Below are positions 1 through 5,591 of a DNA stretch of 9,027 bases, in pieces. Position 1 is the stretch's first letter. Each line of letters starts with the position of its first letter. Below the pieces are notes generated by a model. That model searched no databases. It was not told the origin of the DNA and saw nothing but the letters and a program-made list of their open reading frames with translations. This DNA is from an uncultured bacterium. Lineage in GTDB: Bacteria; Desulfobacterota; WTBG01. Location of the stretch: positions 1 through 9,027 of the forward strand of contig CALJBY010000243.1 in NCBI GenBank assembly GCA_938024025.1. The letters run 5' to 3'. Position numbers and translations under genes: made by a program.

Positions 1-1361
1 AGGATGATCATGTCAGTATCGCTTCTATTGGCGTGGCGGGAGAAAACCGTGTGCGTTTTGCCTGTATTACTGCGGATTGGGGACGTAATGCGGGGAGGAC
101 CGGGATAGGAGCAGTGCTCGGTTCTAAGAATGTAAAAGCGATTGCCATACGAGGTTCACATGACCTCCCCGTTTTTGATCTCCCACGATTAAAAAAGCTC
201 TCCGATACTGCCTTTAAAAAGCTGAGAGGGCACAAGTATTTTTCCTTTTGGCAGCAGCAGGGACTGATGTCAGTTATCGATTATGCCAATGAGGCAGGGG
301 TGATGCCGACCCATAATTTCAGGGACGGACAATTTGACCGGGCAGAGAAGATCAATGGTTATGAAATGCTGGCAAAGTATAAAATCGGTGATACGGCCTG
401 TTTTGCCTGCCCCATGGCCTGTGGTAATATCTGTCTGGTTAAGGAGGGGAAGTACAGCGGAACCGTTATCGAGGGACCTGAATATGAGACCGCGTGCATG
501 TTCGGTCCCAATGTGGGGGTGGACAATTTTGCCTGTATTCTCAAGGCCAATGCCCTCTGTGATGATCTGGGCATTGACACCATTTCTACCGGGAACCTGA
601 TCGGTGTTCTCATTGAAGCCCAGGAGATGGGCCTTATTTCCGAAGAAGATGTGGGCGGCATGAGGTTAAAGTGGGGAGATGAAGAGACTATCATCCAACT
701 GGTTCATGACATTGCTTATCGCAACGGGATTGGCGATGTACTGGCTGATGGCAGCCTGGAACTGATCAAAAAGATGCCACAGCTCAGCCCCATTATTTCT
801 CAGGTCAAGGGGTTAGAGCAATCCGCCTATGATGGAAGAGCTGCTATCACCATGGCTTTGGGGTTTGCTACTTCGGATATTGGTGCGCACCATGCCCGCG
901 CATGGCCGTTGGCCAAAGAGCTTGAAATGGGTAAAGAATGGGGATTAGAGGAGAAGGTTGAGCTGGTCATCTATCATCAGACGGTTAGACCTCTTTTTGA
1001 TATGCTGGGTGTGTGCCGTTTGCCGTGGATTGAATTAGGTTTCGACGAAAACACCTATGCTGAGTTTTACTCTGCCGTTACGGGAGTTACGTTTACTTTA
1101 GATGAACTGCTCGAGAAATCTAATGATCTTTATAATCTCACGCGAGCGATAAATATAAAACTTGGCGTTACTAAGAAAGACGATTATCCTCCTGAGCGGT
1201 GCTTTTCAACGCCGCTGAGTTCAGGTCCTCACGCGGGAAAAGTCCTTAATAGAGATGAGTATGAAAGCCTCCTGGCTCTCTACTATCACAAAAGGGGATG
1301 GGATGAAAATGGTCAACCTGATATGAAACGGGTTTCGGAAATGTTTAATGATAAGCTGTAA
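1..1361 (+). CDS. Aldehyde:ferredoxin oxidoreductase (AOR) family protein, 5'-truncated by window edge
   Basis: The family binds a tungsten- or molybdenum-bis-pterin cofactor and a 4Fe-4S cluster in the cytoplasm, and oxidises aldehydes or reduces acids with ferredoxin. The open frame runs in from the left edge: the codons before the GTG at 33 are in frame and read DDHVSIASIG, leading into GENRVRFA, which fits the family's usual GP-AGEN-VRFA stretch. The GTG is therefore internal, not the start. About 452 residues are present, against roughly 600-650 for the family, so the N-terminal part is missing. Visible landmarks are a pterin-binding motif GRTGIGAVLGSKNVKAIA at nt 93-146, a C-x2-C-x3-C cluster motif with cysteines at nt 399, 408 and 420, and the distal fourth cysteine in FDMLGVC at nt 1014. 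All four cluster ligands are thus present. The stop is TAA at 1359. The substrate cannot be read from the sequence; a BamB-like or other specialised subgroup is possible. The next gene starts 66 bases downstream on the same strand. Confidence 0.93.
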   Translation, partial: DDHVSIASIGVAGENRVRFACITADWGRNAGRTGIGAVLGSKNVKAIAIRGSHDLPVFDLPRLKKLSDTAFKKLRGHKYFSFWQQQGLMSVIDYANEAGVMPTHNFRDGQFDRAEKINGYEMLAKYKIGDTACFACPMACGNICLVKEGKYSGTVIEGPEYETACMFGPNVGVDNFACILKANALCDDLGIDTISTGNLIGVLIEAQEMGLISEEDVGGMRLKWGDEETIIQLVHDIAYRNGIGDVLADGSLELIKKMPQLSPIISQVKGLEQSAYDGRAAITMALGFATSDIGAHHARAWPLAKELEMGKEWGLEEKVELVIYHQTVRPLFDMLGVCRLPWIELGFDENTYAEFYSAVTGVTFTLDELLEKSNDLYNLTRAINIKLGVTKKDDYPPERCFSTPLSSGPHAGKVLNRDEYESLLALYYHKRGWDENGQPDMKRVSEMFNDKL

Positions 1362-1415
1362 GGCGTGCCTCACCCCGTGGAGTAACAACCATAGGAGTAT
1401 CGTTTATCGCTTTAT

Positions 1416-1422
1416 AAGGGGG
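1416..1422 (+). promoter_or_regulatory. Ribosome binding site of the SH3/anchor gene
   Basis: A purine-rich AAGGGGG sits 5 bases before ATG 1428 and 8 before ATG 1431. It supports the start region but does not separate the two adjacent ATG codons. Confidence 0.55.
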
Positions 1423-1427
1423 TAAGA

Positions 1428-1982
1428 ATGATGAGAAAGTATCTACTGAGTATTTTGTTTTGTGTACTGCTGTTGCCGCCTGCGGTCCAGGCTAAAACAA
1501 AATATGTTATTGACTATTTTAAAATTATGGTGAGAAGCCAGCCTGGTGCGGAATACAAGATTATTGATCAGCTTCCCTCTAATGAAAAGGTGAGAACCGT
1601 ACAAGTGCAGGGGAACTGGGTAAAAATTGCCTTTAAAGGTAATAGAACAGGGTGGGTGCTGCAGCAGTATTTAACCGCAGAACTACCCAAGGGGATCCGC
1701 ATCGCGGATCTTGAAAAAAAGGTGATAGAACAGGAAAAGAAAATACAATCTCTCGACGAAGAAAACTTTTCCCTTAAGAAAAAGAATGTTGAGGTGGGAC
1801 AGAGTATCAATGCTTTGTCTTCTGAAAATCAAAGCCTCAAGGAAGAACCCTTTAGGATCCTTTTACTGTTAGCTGGTGGCGGTATTTTCCTGATCGGCTG
1901 TATCACGACCCTGATTCTGCAGAGCATGGGAAGAAAAAAGAGGGGGAGCGGGCTCACTTTTGACAGAGGGATTGGTCCTTGA
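1428..1982 (+). CDS. SH3-domain and C-terminal membrane-anchor protein (YgiM / TIGR04211-like)
   Basis: This is a 184-residue envelope protein. Residues 1-22 look like a Sec signal peptide (basic MMRK, hydrophobic LLSILFCVLLLPP, AxA-type cleavage after VQA). Residues about 25-85 form a bacterial SH3 domain, with MVRSQPG near the start and GNWVKIAFKGNRTGWVLQQYL at the end. Residues about 92-139 are charged and heptad-like and should form a coiled coil (LEKKVIEQEKKIQSLDEEN...). Residues about 142-166 are a single membrane span, followed by a basic GRKKRGSG tail that should stay in the cytoplasm. This order matches the SH3-and-anchor family that includes E. coli YgiM; the molecular role of that family is not well defined, and peptidoglycan or envelope contact is an inference. 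AAGGGGG at 1416-1422 lies 5 bases before the ATG at 1428 and 8 before an adjacent second ATG at 1431, so either could be used. It may be cotranscribed with the AOR gene, but no functional link is evident. Confidence 0.85.
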   Translation: MMRKYLLSILFCVLLLPPAVQAKTKYVIDYFKIMVRSQPGAEYKIIDQLPSNEKVRTVQVQGNWVKIAFKGNRTGWVLQQYLTAELPKGIRIADLEKKVIEQEKKIQSLDEENFSLKKKNVEVGQSINALSSENQSLKEEPFRILLLLAGGGIFLIGCITTLILQSMGRKKRGSGLTFDRGIGP

Positions 1983-2267
1983 GTGTCCCTGATGTGACGA
2001 TACTGCTTCCCATCCGTGCTTTGTTTTCCCTCAGTTTTTCCCGGCAGCACCTTACACTTCTTTATTGCTTCCCCTCACCATAAAAGAGGCTGTGTCATAA
2101 TGTCATTGCGAGGGAGTGAAATGACCGAAGCAATCTCATGAAGAGTTGAAAAAATTGAGATTGCCACGCTCCCTTCGGTCGCTCGCAATGACCAGAGAGG
2201 ATTATGACACAACCTGATAAAAAGCAAAGGGCCATTTCAGATAGAGGGTAGCATTGTATGAGATGGT
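1983..2267. other. Convergent intergenic spacer
   Basis: This 285-base gap separates the plus-strand SH3/anchor gene from the minus-strand aminotransferase. Apart from the palindromic element at 2087-2215, I see no credible coding region, no RNA gene and no classic hairpin-plus-T-run terminator. Open frames here are short shadows without domain character. Confidence 0.6.
2087..2215. repeat. Palindromic MITE/REP-like element, copy 1
   Basis: A 129-base element with nested inverted arms. The outer ends AGGCTGTGTCATAA (2087-2100) and TTATGACACAACCT (2202-2215) are complementary at 13 of 14 positions. Inside them TCATTGCGAG (2103-2112) pairs perfectly with CTCGCAATGA (2182-2191), and GCAATCTCA (2130-2138) pairs perfectly with TGAGATTGC (2156-2164). 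The RNA could fold into a long interrupted hairpin. It has no coding capacity and lies between two convergent genes, so it may also act as a barrier to read-through from both sides. That role is an inference, since no U-rich tract follows the stem. A related copy lies at 3654-3766. Flanks are A-rich on both sides, but I see no exact target duplication. Confidence 0.85.
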
Positions 2268-3476
2268 TTATAAGGGTGTGCTCGTTTGATAGAAGCGTGC
2301 TATGGTAGCAACTACGGCTTCCTGCTGTTCAAACGTTACCTCTGGAAAGATGGGCAAGGCCAGCACTTCCCCGGCGGCCTTTTCTGCCTCTGGAAGACTC
2401 CCTTTTGTATAACCCAATTCCTGGAAACAGGGTTGCAGGTGCAGGGGGATCGGATAGTATATGCCGCAACCAATACCATTTTTGGTAAGGAAGTCCTTGA
2501 GCTGGTCCCTCTTATGGGCACGAACGACGTATTGGTGAAACACGTGAACATTGTTGTCCCGCACAAAGGGAAGGCTTATGGGCTTTTCCTCGTTGCACTG
2601 ATCATTCCTCGCGGCAGACAGTTCTGCTTCCTTAAAGAGTTTGTTGTAGTTATCTGCATTTAAACGTCTCTGTTTCGTCCACCGATCAAGATACTTGAGT
2701 TTTACCCTTAAGACAGACGCCTGCAGTGCATCCAACCTGCCATTAATGCCAATCTTGTCATAGTGATACTGTTCGTGCTCTGATTTACAGCCGTGGTGCC
2801 TCAATTTTCGTACCGCTGCTGCTACATCCGGGTTTTGAGTAACTACCATACCACCTTCACCATACCCACCGAGATTTTTGGTAGGAAAGAAGGAGAAACA
2901 GCCGCACTCTCCCATAGCTCCTGCAGCAGTAAAGGTGCCGGGAGCATCACTGTGGGCATACTGTGTATCCAGTGCTTGAGCAGCATCCTCTATGATGGCC
3001 AGGTTATAGTCCTTTGCTAGTGATAGGAGCGGGTCCATATCCGCACACTGCCCGTACAGGTGAACGGGGATAAGGGCTTTAACGCTCCCTTTTTGTTCCC
3101 CGGTCATTGATGAGAGGGCCGCTTTGACTTTTTCCGGCGACAGGGTAAAGGTACGGGGGTCGACATCTACAAAGACAGGCGTTCCTCCCACTCGGGAAAT
3201 AGAACTTGCGGTTGAGAAAAAGGTAAAGGGTGAAGTAATCACGAGATCACCGTTTCCTATTCCCAATGCCATGAGCGAGAGGAGCAGGGCATCGGTGCCT
3301 GATGAGACACCGATGGCATGATCAACGTGCACCCGTTGTGCAATCTCCCTTTCAAGTGATTCCAGCTGAGGACCGAAGATAAACTGCTGACTTTCAAGGA
3401 CTTCATCGATGGCAGCACGTATTTCATCCTTTATCGGGGCGTATTGCAGTTTTAAATTGAGCAGTGGTACGTTCAT
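2268..3476 (-). CDS. DegT/DnrJ/EryC1/StrS-family PLP-dependent sugar aminotransferase
   Basis: The family transfers an amino group, usually from glutamate, to a keto group on a nucleotide-linked sugar, giving 3- or 4-amino sugars for surface glycans. The protein is 402 residues from the chosen start, normal for the family. Visible in order are an N-terminal PLLNLKLQYAPIKDEI segment with QFIFGPQLESLE, the cofactor-binding GVSSGTDAL, TSPFTFFSTAS, the PVHLYGQCADMDPL loop, IIEDAAQALD with the pyridine-contacting Asp at about 164, and SFFPTKNLGGYGEGG with the Schiff-base Lys at about 200. The NLKxQY start resembles 3-amino sugar enzymes such as WbpE/WlbC/FdtB, but the exact substrate is inference. 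The ATG at 3476 is preferred because AAAGGAG ends 5 bases before it; an in-frame ATG at 3494 lies upstream of that site and would add MKKGER. It is separated from the upstream kinase gene by 429 bases of repeats, so it probably has its own transcription start. It ends convergently with the SH3/anchor gene. Confidence 0.95.
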   Translation of the reverse strand: MNVPLLNLKLQYAPIKDEIRAAIDEVLESQQFIFGPQLESLEREIAQRVHVDHAIGVSSGTDALLLSLMALGIGNGDLVITSPFTFFSTASSISRVGGTPVFVDVDPRTFTLSPEKVKAALSSMTGEQKGSVKALIPVHLYGQCADMDPLLSLAKDYNLAIIEDAAQALDTQYAHSDAPGTFTAAGAMGECGCFSFFPTKNLGGYGEGGMVVTQNPDVAAAVRKLRHHGCKSEHEQYHYDKIGINGRLDALQASVLRVKLKYLDRWTKQRRLNADNYNKLFKEAELSAARNDQCNEEKPISLPFVRDNNVHVFHQYVVRAHKRDQLKDFLTKNGIGCGIYYPIPLHLQPCFQELGYTKGSLPEAEKAAGEVLALPIFPEVTFEQQEAVVATIARFYQTSTPL

Positions 3477-3481
3477 ACGTT

Positions 3482-3488
3482 CTCCTTT
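3482..3488 (-). promoter_or_regulatory. Strong Shine-Dalgarno site that decides the aminotransferase start
   Basis: On the minus strand AAAGGAG lies 5 bases before ATG 3476. A longer reading from ATG 3494 would place this site inside the coding sequence and has no comparable site of its own, so the shorter 402-residue protein is favoured. Confidence 0.8.
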
Positions 3489-3560
3489 TTTCATCGTTTA
3501 GTATTGTCAAAACTGAACCACAGAATAAATGCCTAGAATGCCTAAATTAAGAAAACAGAA

Positions 3561-3582
3561 GACAGGAGTCAGAATTCAGAAT
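3561..3582. repeat. Dispersed 'gacaggagtcagaattcag' type intergenic repeat unit
   Basis: The purine-rich unit contains two near-identical short phases (AGGAGTCAGA then ATTCAGA). From memory, similar units recur many times between genes in several anaerobic Gram-negative lineages. Only one copy is visible here, so the repeat status rests on recollection rather than on this window. Confidence 0.4.
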
Positions 3583-3653
3583 ATAACTACAAAAAACTGA
3601 ATTAATCTCTGCAGTCATGGCACCCCAAGAGCACTTCCTCAGGATAACTACTA

Positions 3654-3766
3654 CGTCATCCTTCAGGGCGCGGCAATCTCATTTCGGTAGTCTGTGATAG
3701 ACACAAGTTATTAAAGAGATTGCTTCGTTCGTTTCACTTCCTCGCAATGACATTATGACATAGTCT
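3654..3766. repeat. Palindromic MITE/REP-like element, copy 2 (inverted, one arm degenerate)
   Basis: The right arm at 3716-3766, read on the minus strand, matches the left arm of copy 1 (2087-2137) at 46 of 51 positions without gaps. The left arm is eroded: only GTCAT near 3655 and GGCAATCTCA near 3672-3681 are recognisable, with bases missing between them. The central loop differs from copy 1. The two copies lie in opposite orientation on either side of the DegT aminotransferase gene. Confidence 0.75.
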
Positions 3767-3787
3767 AATTAAGGATAGGGAGTCATT

Positions 3788-3802
3788 CAACATTCGATGT
3801 TG
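3788..3802. repeat. Small perfect hairpin CAACAT-TCG-ATGTTG
   Basis: A 6-base stem with a 3-base loop, followed by GACGTTCATCTTTTCTT. On the plus strand the stem is followed by a T-rich stretch, but it is too short and too far from any plus-strand gene to call a terminator. It resembles a recurring 'caacattcgatgttggacg' intergenic word that I recall from other genomes. Confidence 0.4.
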
Positions 3803-3817
3803 GACGTTCATCTTTTC

Positions 3818-3862
3818 TTAACCTCTGTGTTCTCTGTGGTTAGATTCTTCTCCATTTTGCAT
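3818..3862 (-). other. 14-codon open frame behind a strong ribosome binding site (mini-ORF or gene remnant)
   Basis: On the minus strand AAGGAG (3868-3873) stands 5 bases before ATG 3862. The frame reads MQNGEESNHREHRG and ends at TAA 3818, and its second half lies inside the CTCTGTG-type repeat. It sits 44 bases after the stop of the double-kinase gene. It may be the stump of a gene displaced or cut by repeat insertion, a short leader peptide, or chance. There is no evidence that it is translated. Confidence 0.25.
3820..3842. repeat. Dispersed 'cctctgtgttctctgtgg' type repeat
   Basis: The stretch is built from iterated CTCTGTG words. Its reverse complement (CCACAGAGAACACAGAGG) is a familiar intergenic repeat in several environmental bacterial groups. 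A shorter reversed fragment, AACCACAGAA, lies at 3516-3525 at the other end of the same spacer. Dispersed status is from recollection, not shown within this window. Confidence 0.4.
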
Positions 3863-3905
3863 ATAGTCTCCTTTTTTTAATGAAACTTTTAACAGGACTC
3901 ATCGT

Positions 3906-5585
3906 TTACCGTTGCGGGTACGAAAGCCCGGAGGTTTTCATCTTATTCTGTGTTTGTGCTGCAATTGCTTTCCAGTAGTCCTGTATATTCTTATCCCGTG
4001 GTCTCCTCGTCTTGAGGTAGTACTGTAAGAACCTGAGGCGATCCGTCATTGAAACGGTTGTGGTAGAAACGAGAGAAGCATTAAGACGGGCTAAGTCCCT
4101 GATTTTTTCTTTCCTGTCGAGCCTTTTTTTTATCCGGACGCTGTCTAAATCAACCAGATAGAGTTTCTCCCTGTCAGGCACCTTTTTCTGGACCAGAATG
4201 TTTGATGCCTTGAGATCTCTGTGCCAGATGCCGCGTGCGTGCATTTCCCTTACCAGCTGTGCTACCTTAGAAAGCAGCATATTTTTGCCTGAATAGTTGC
4301 GAGGGAATGTGTCTGCCCTACCTTCATGAAGCACCGTACTTAACGGGAGGGCATGATCAATGGTGCGAGTAACAAAATAACTGGTCAGCAGTAGCCTTCC
4401 TTTACGCTGTTCTGCAAAGGAGATGGGCAGGGGGGTGGCAATCTTCCGGGTGAGAAGCCCCTGGGCTGTTTTCCATACCCGCTTTCCCCGCGAGCACCGA
4501 AAACAATTTTTTAAGGCATAGAGACTGTTCTGGTAATTGTACCGTTTAATATGGATTGCTCTGTTCTCTCCGCCAAGGGTGACGGGTGCGGTGCAGGAAG
4601 AGGTGGTGTTAGAATCTTTGATGGTGATGCTCCCCGGTGCAGAGAAGGCATGGTCAGGGTCATGTAAGAGTGCTAAAAGTTCGGGACTGCTGAAACGGCG
4701 GTTGGTGTATCCCCGGTAGCTGCCTGCCATAAAAGGTACAACGTATTTATTTTCCTGCACATAACGTTTGTCCCGCTTGAGCCACTCCTTTTGAACCATC
4801 TTTACTGTCAGTGTTTCGATGCGGCGGGCAACGTGACGGGACTGCTGCTCCCACCGTGTATCGCCTGCTACGTATGCCTTAAGAAATCTCCACCGTTCCG
4901 CCTTACTTCGGGTGAAAACAAAAGCGGTGTTCAGTGAGGCGAGATTGTGTATTCGCTCTTTGTCGGTTAAACGCACCTTTACTTTTATACGGTGGAGATC
5001 CATAAGATAAAAATGAATTGTTTTCCGCTCTCCCTGTTGCACGAGAATGTTTCCCCAGTGAAAATCCTGATGCACTACTCCCTTCTGGTGAAGATCTTTC
5101 ACAAAGTGTGCTAAGGCAGTAAGCACACGTCTCTTTGCAGTTCCCGTGGGGTCAGACTGATTGGGGTGGTACTGTGCCAGGTAGTCTTTGAGTGATTTAC
5201 CGCCATCGATACTTTTTGAGATAAGACAGCTCCTGTGGGACAGACCAGGTCTTTTCGGTTTTCCCAGGGCCAGGGGTACAAAAGTAGGTACCATTTTCCC
5301 GGTAAGTATCTGTGCAAAACGCCATTCCTTTTCTGCCGGAGAGTGGAAAAGATGCTTTATCCTGGCAAGGACGTTCGGGGGATGATACTCCTTGAGGAAG
5401 AGTGCCGGCAGGGCAGGGGAGGTAGGCTTCAGGTACTGTACTGTTCGGGAAGGAAGGGCCCGTACTGTCTCGCAATCTGTTATGTCCACTCCATTGAGGA
5501 GTCTTTCAAGGAGATGGGGAGAAAGAATGCCCTGGTACTCTTCTTTAATGGTCCATGCGAGTGTATGGTTATTAGAAGCTTTCAC
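3906..5585 (-). CDS. Tandem double-domain LPS-kinase-like protein (two Kdo/WaaP/InaA-type kinase domains)
   Basis: This 559-residue protein is two small protein-kinase-like domains joined head to tail; relatives phosphorylate heptose or Kdo in the LPS core at the cytoplasmic face. Domain 1 (about 1-270) has a candidate ATP lysine at 65 (ALFLKEY), catalytic loop HQDFHWGN with Asp174 and Asn179, and metal site MDLH with Asp196. Domain 2 (about 290-550) has Lys347 (IHIKRY), HRDLKASN with Asp457 and Asn462, and VDLD with Asp479. Equivalent residues lie 282-283 apart, showing an internal duplication. Each half ends with a matching DLA-LN ... R-RFL-Y block. No signal peptide or membrane span is seen. 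The GTG start at 5585 is the first possible start after an in-frame stop. It follows the preceding aminotransferase stop by 6 bases and lacks a clear ribosome binding site, suggesting translational coupling. LPS phosphorylation is inferred from context; an ABC1/RIO-like or protein kinase role is an alternative. Confidence 0.87.
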   Translation of the reverse strand: MKASNNHTLAWTIKEEYQGILSPHLLERLLNGVDITDCETVRALPSRTVQYLKPTSPALPALFLKEYHPPNVLARIKHLFHSPAEKEWRFAQILTGKMVPTFVPLALGKPKRPGLSHRSCLISKSIDGGKSLKDYLAQYHPNQSDPTGTAKRRVLTALAHFVKDLHQKGVVHQDFHWGNILVQQGERKTIHFYLMDLHRIKVKVRLTDKERIHNLASLNTAFVFTRSKAERWRFLKAYVAGDTRWEQQSRHVARRIETLTVKMVQKEWLKRDKRYVQENKYVVPFMAGSYRGYTNRRFSSPELLALLHDPDHAFSAPGSITIKDSNTTSSCTAPVTLGGENRAIHIKRYNYQNSLYALKNCFRCSRGKRVWKTAQGLLTRKIATPLPISFAEQRKGRLLLTSYFVTRTIDHALPLSTVLHEGRADTFPRNYSGKNMLLSKVAQLVREMHARGIWHRDLKASNILVQKKVPDREKLYLVDLDSVRIKKRLDRKEKIRDLARLNASLVSTTTVSMTDRLRFLQYYLKTRRPRDKNIQDYWKAIAAQTQNKMKTSGLSYPQR

Positions 5586-5591
5586 GGGTCG

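Larger units (their letters stand above)
3477..3905. other. Repeat-rich non-coding spacer between the kinase and aminotransferase genes
   Basis: This 429-base stretch holds several low-complexity or dispersed-repeat pieces and no substantial gene. In order on the plus strand there is an AACCACAGAA fragment (3516-3525), a GACAGGAGTCAGAATTCAGA type unit (3561-3580), the second palindromic element (3654-3766), a small perfect hairpin (3788-3802), an ACCTCTGTGTTCTCTGTGGT type unit (3821-3840), and a good ribosome binding site followed by only a 14-codon frame (3818-3873, minus strand). It interrupts an otherwise tightly packed minus-strand gene series. I see no clear promoter or classic terminator in it. 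Confidence 0.7.

Noticed and set aside
33..1361. GTG at 33 as the true start of the AOR gene
   Set aside because: The frame is open upstream to the window edge, and the residues before it match the conserved AOR stretch leading to GENxVRFA. About 150-200 N-terminal residues would otherwise be missing.
2080..2223. Target-site duplication TAAAAG / TAAAAAG around palindromic copy 1
   Set aside because: The flanking words are A-rich, not identical and not directly adjacent at both ends, so they cannot be told from chance.
2286..2663. 125-codon plus-strand frame opposite the DegT gene
   Set aside because: It is antisense to conserved coding sequence, with composition expected of a shadow frame.
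3501..3510. TTGACA on the minus strand (3505-3510) as a -35 box for the DegT aminotransferase
   Set aside because: At the normal 17-base spacing the -10 position falls on the AAGGAG ribosome binding site, leaving no room for a leader. TACTAA lies just 1 base downstream of it. No convincing promoter pair results.
2087..3766. CRISPR array or phage defence cassette suggested by repeated words in the spacers
   Set aside because: There are only two palindromic copies 1.4 kb apart in opposite orientation, with no regular spacers and no cas-like gene.
3870..3905. Rho-independent terminator after the double-kinase gene
   Set aside because: There is an A/T-rich run but no stable GC stem immediately before it on the minus strand.
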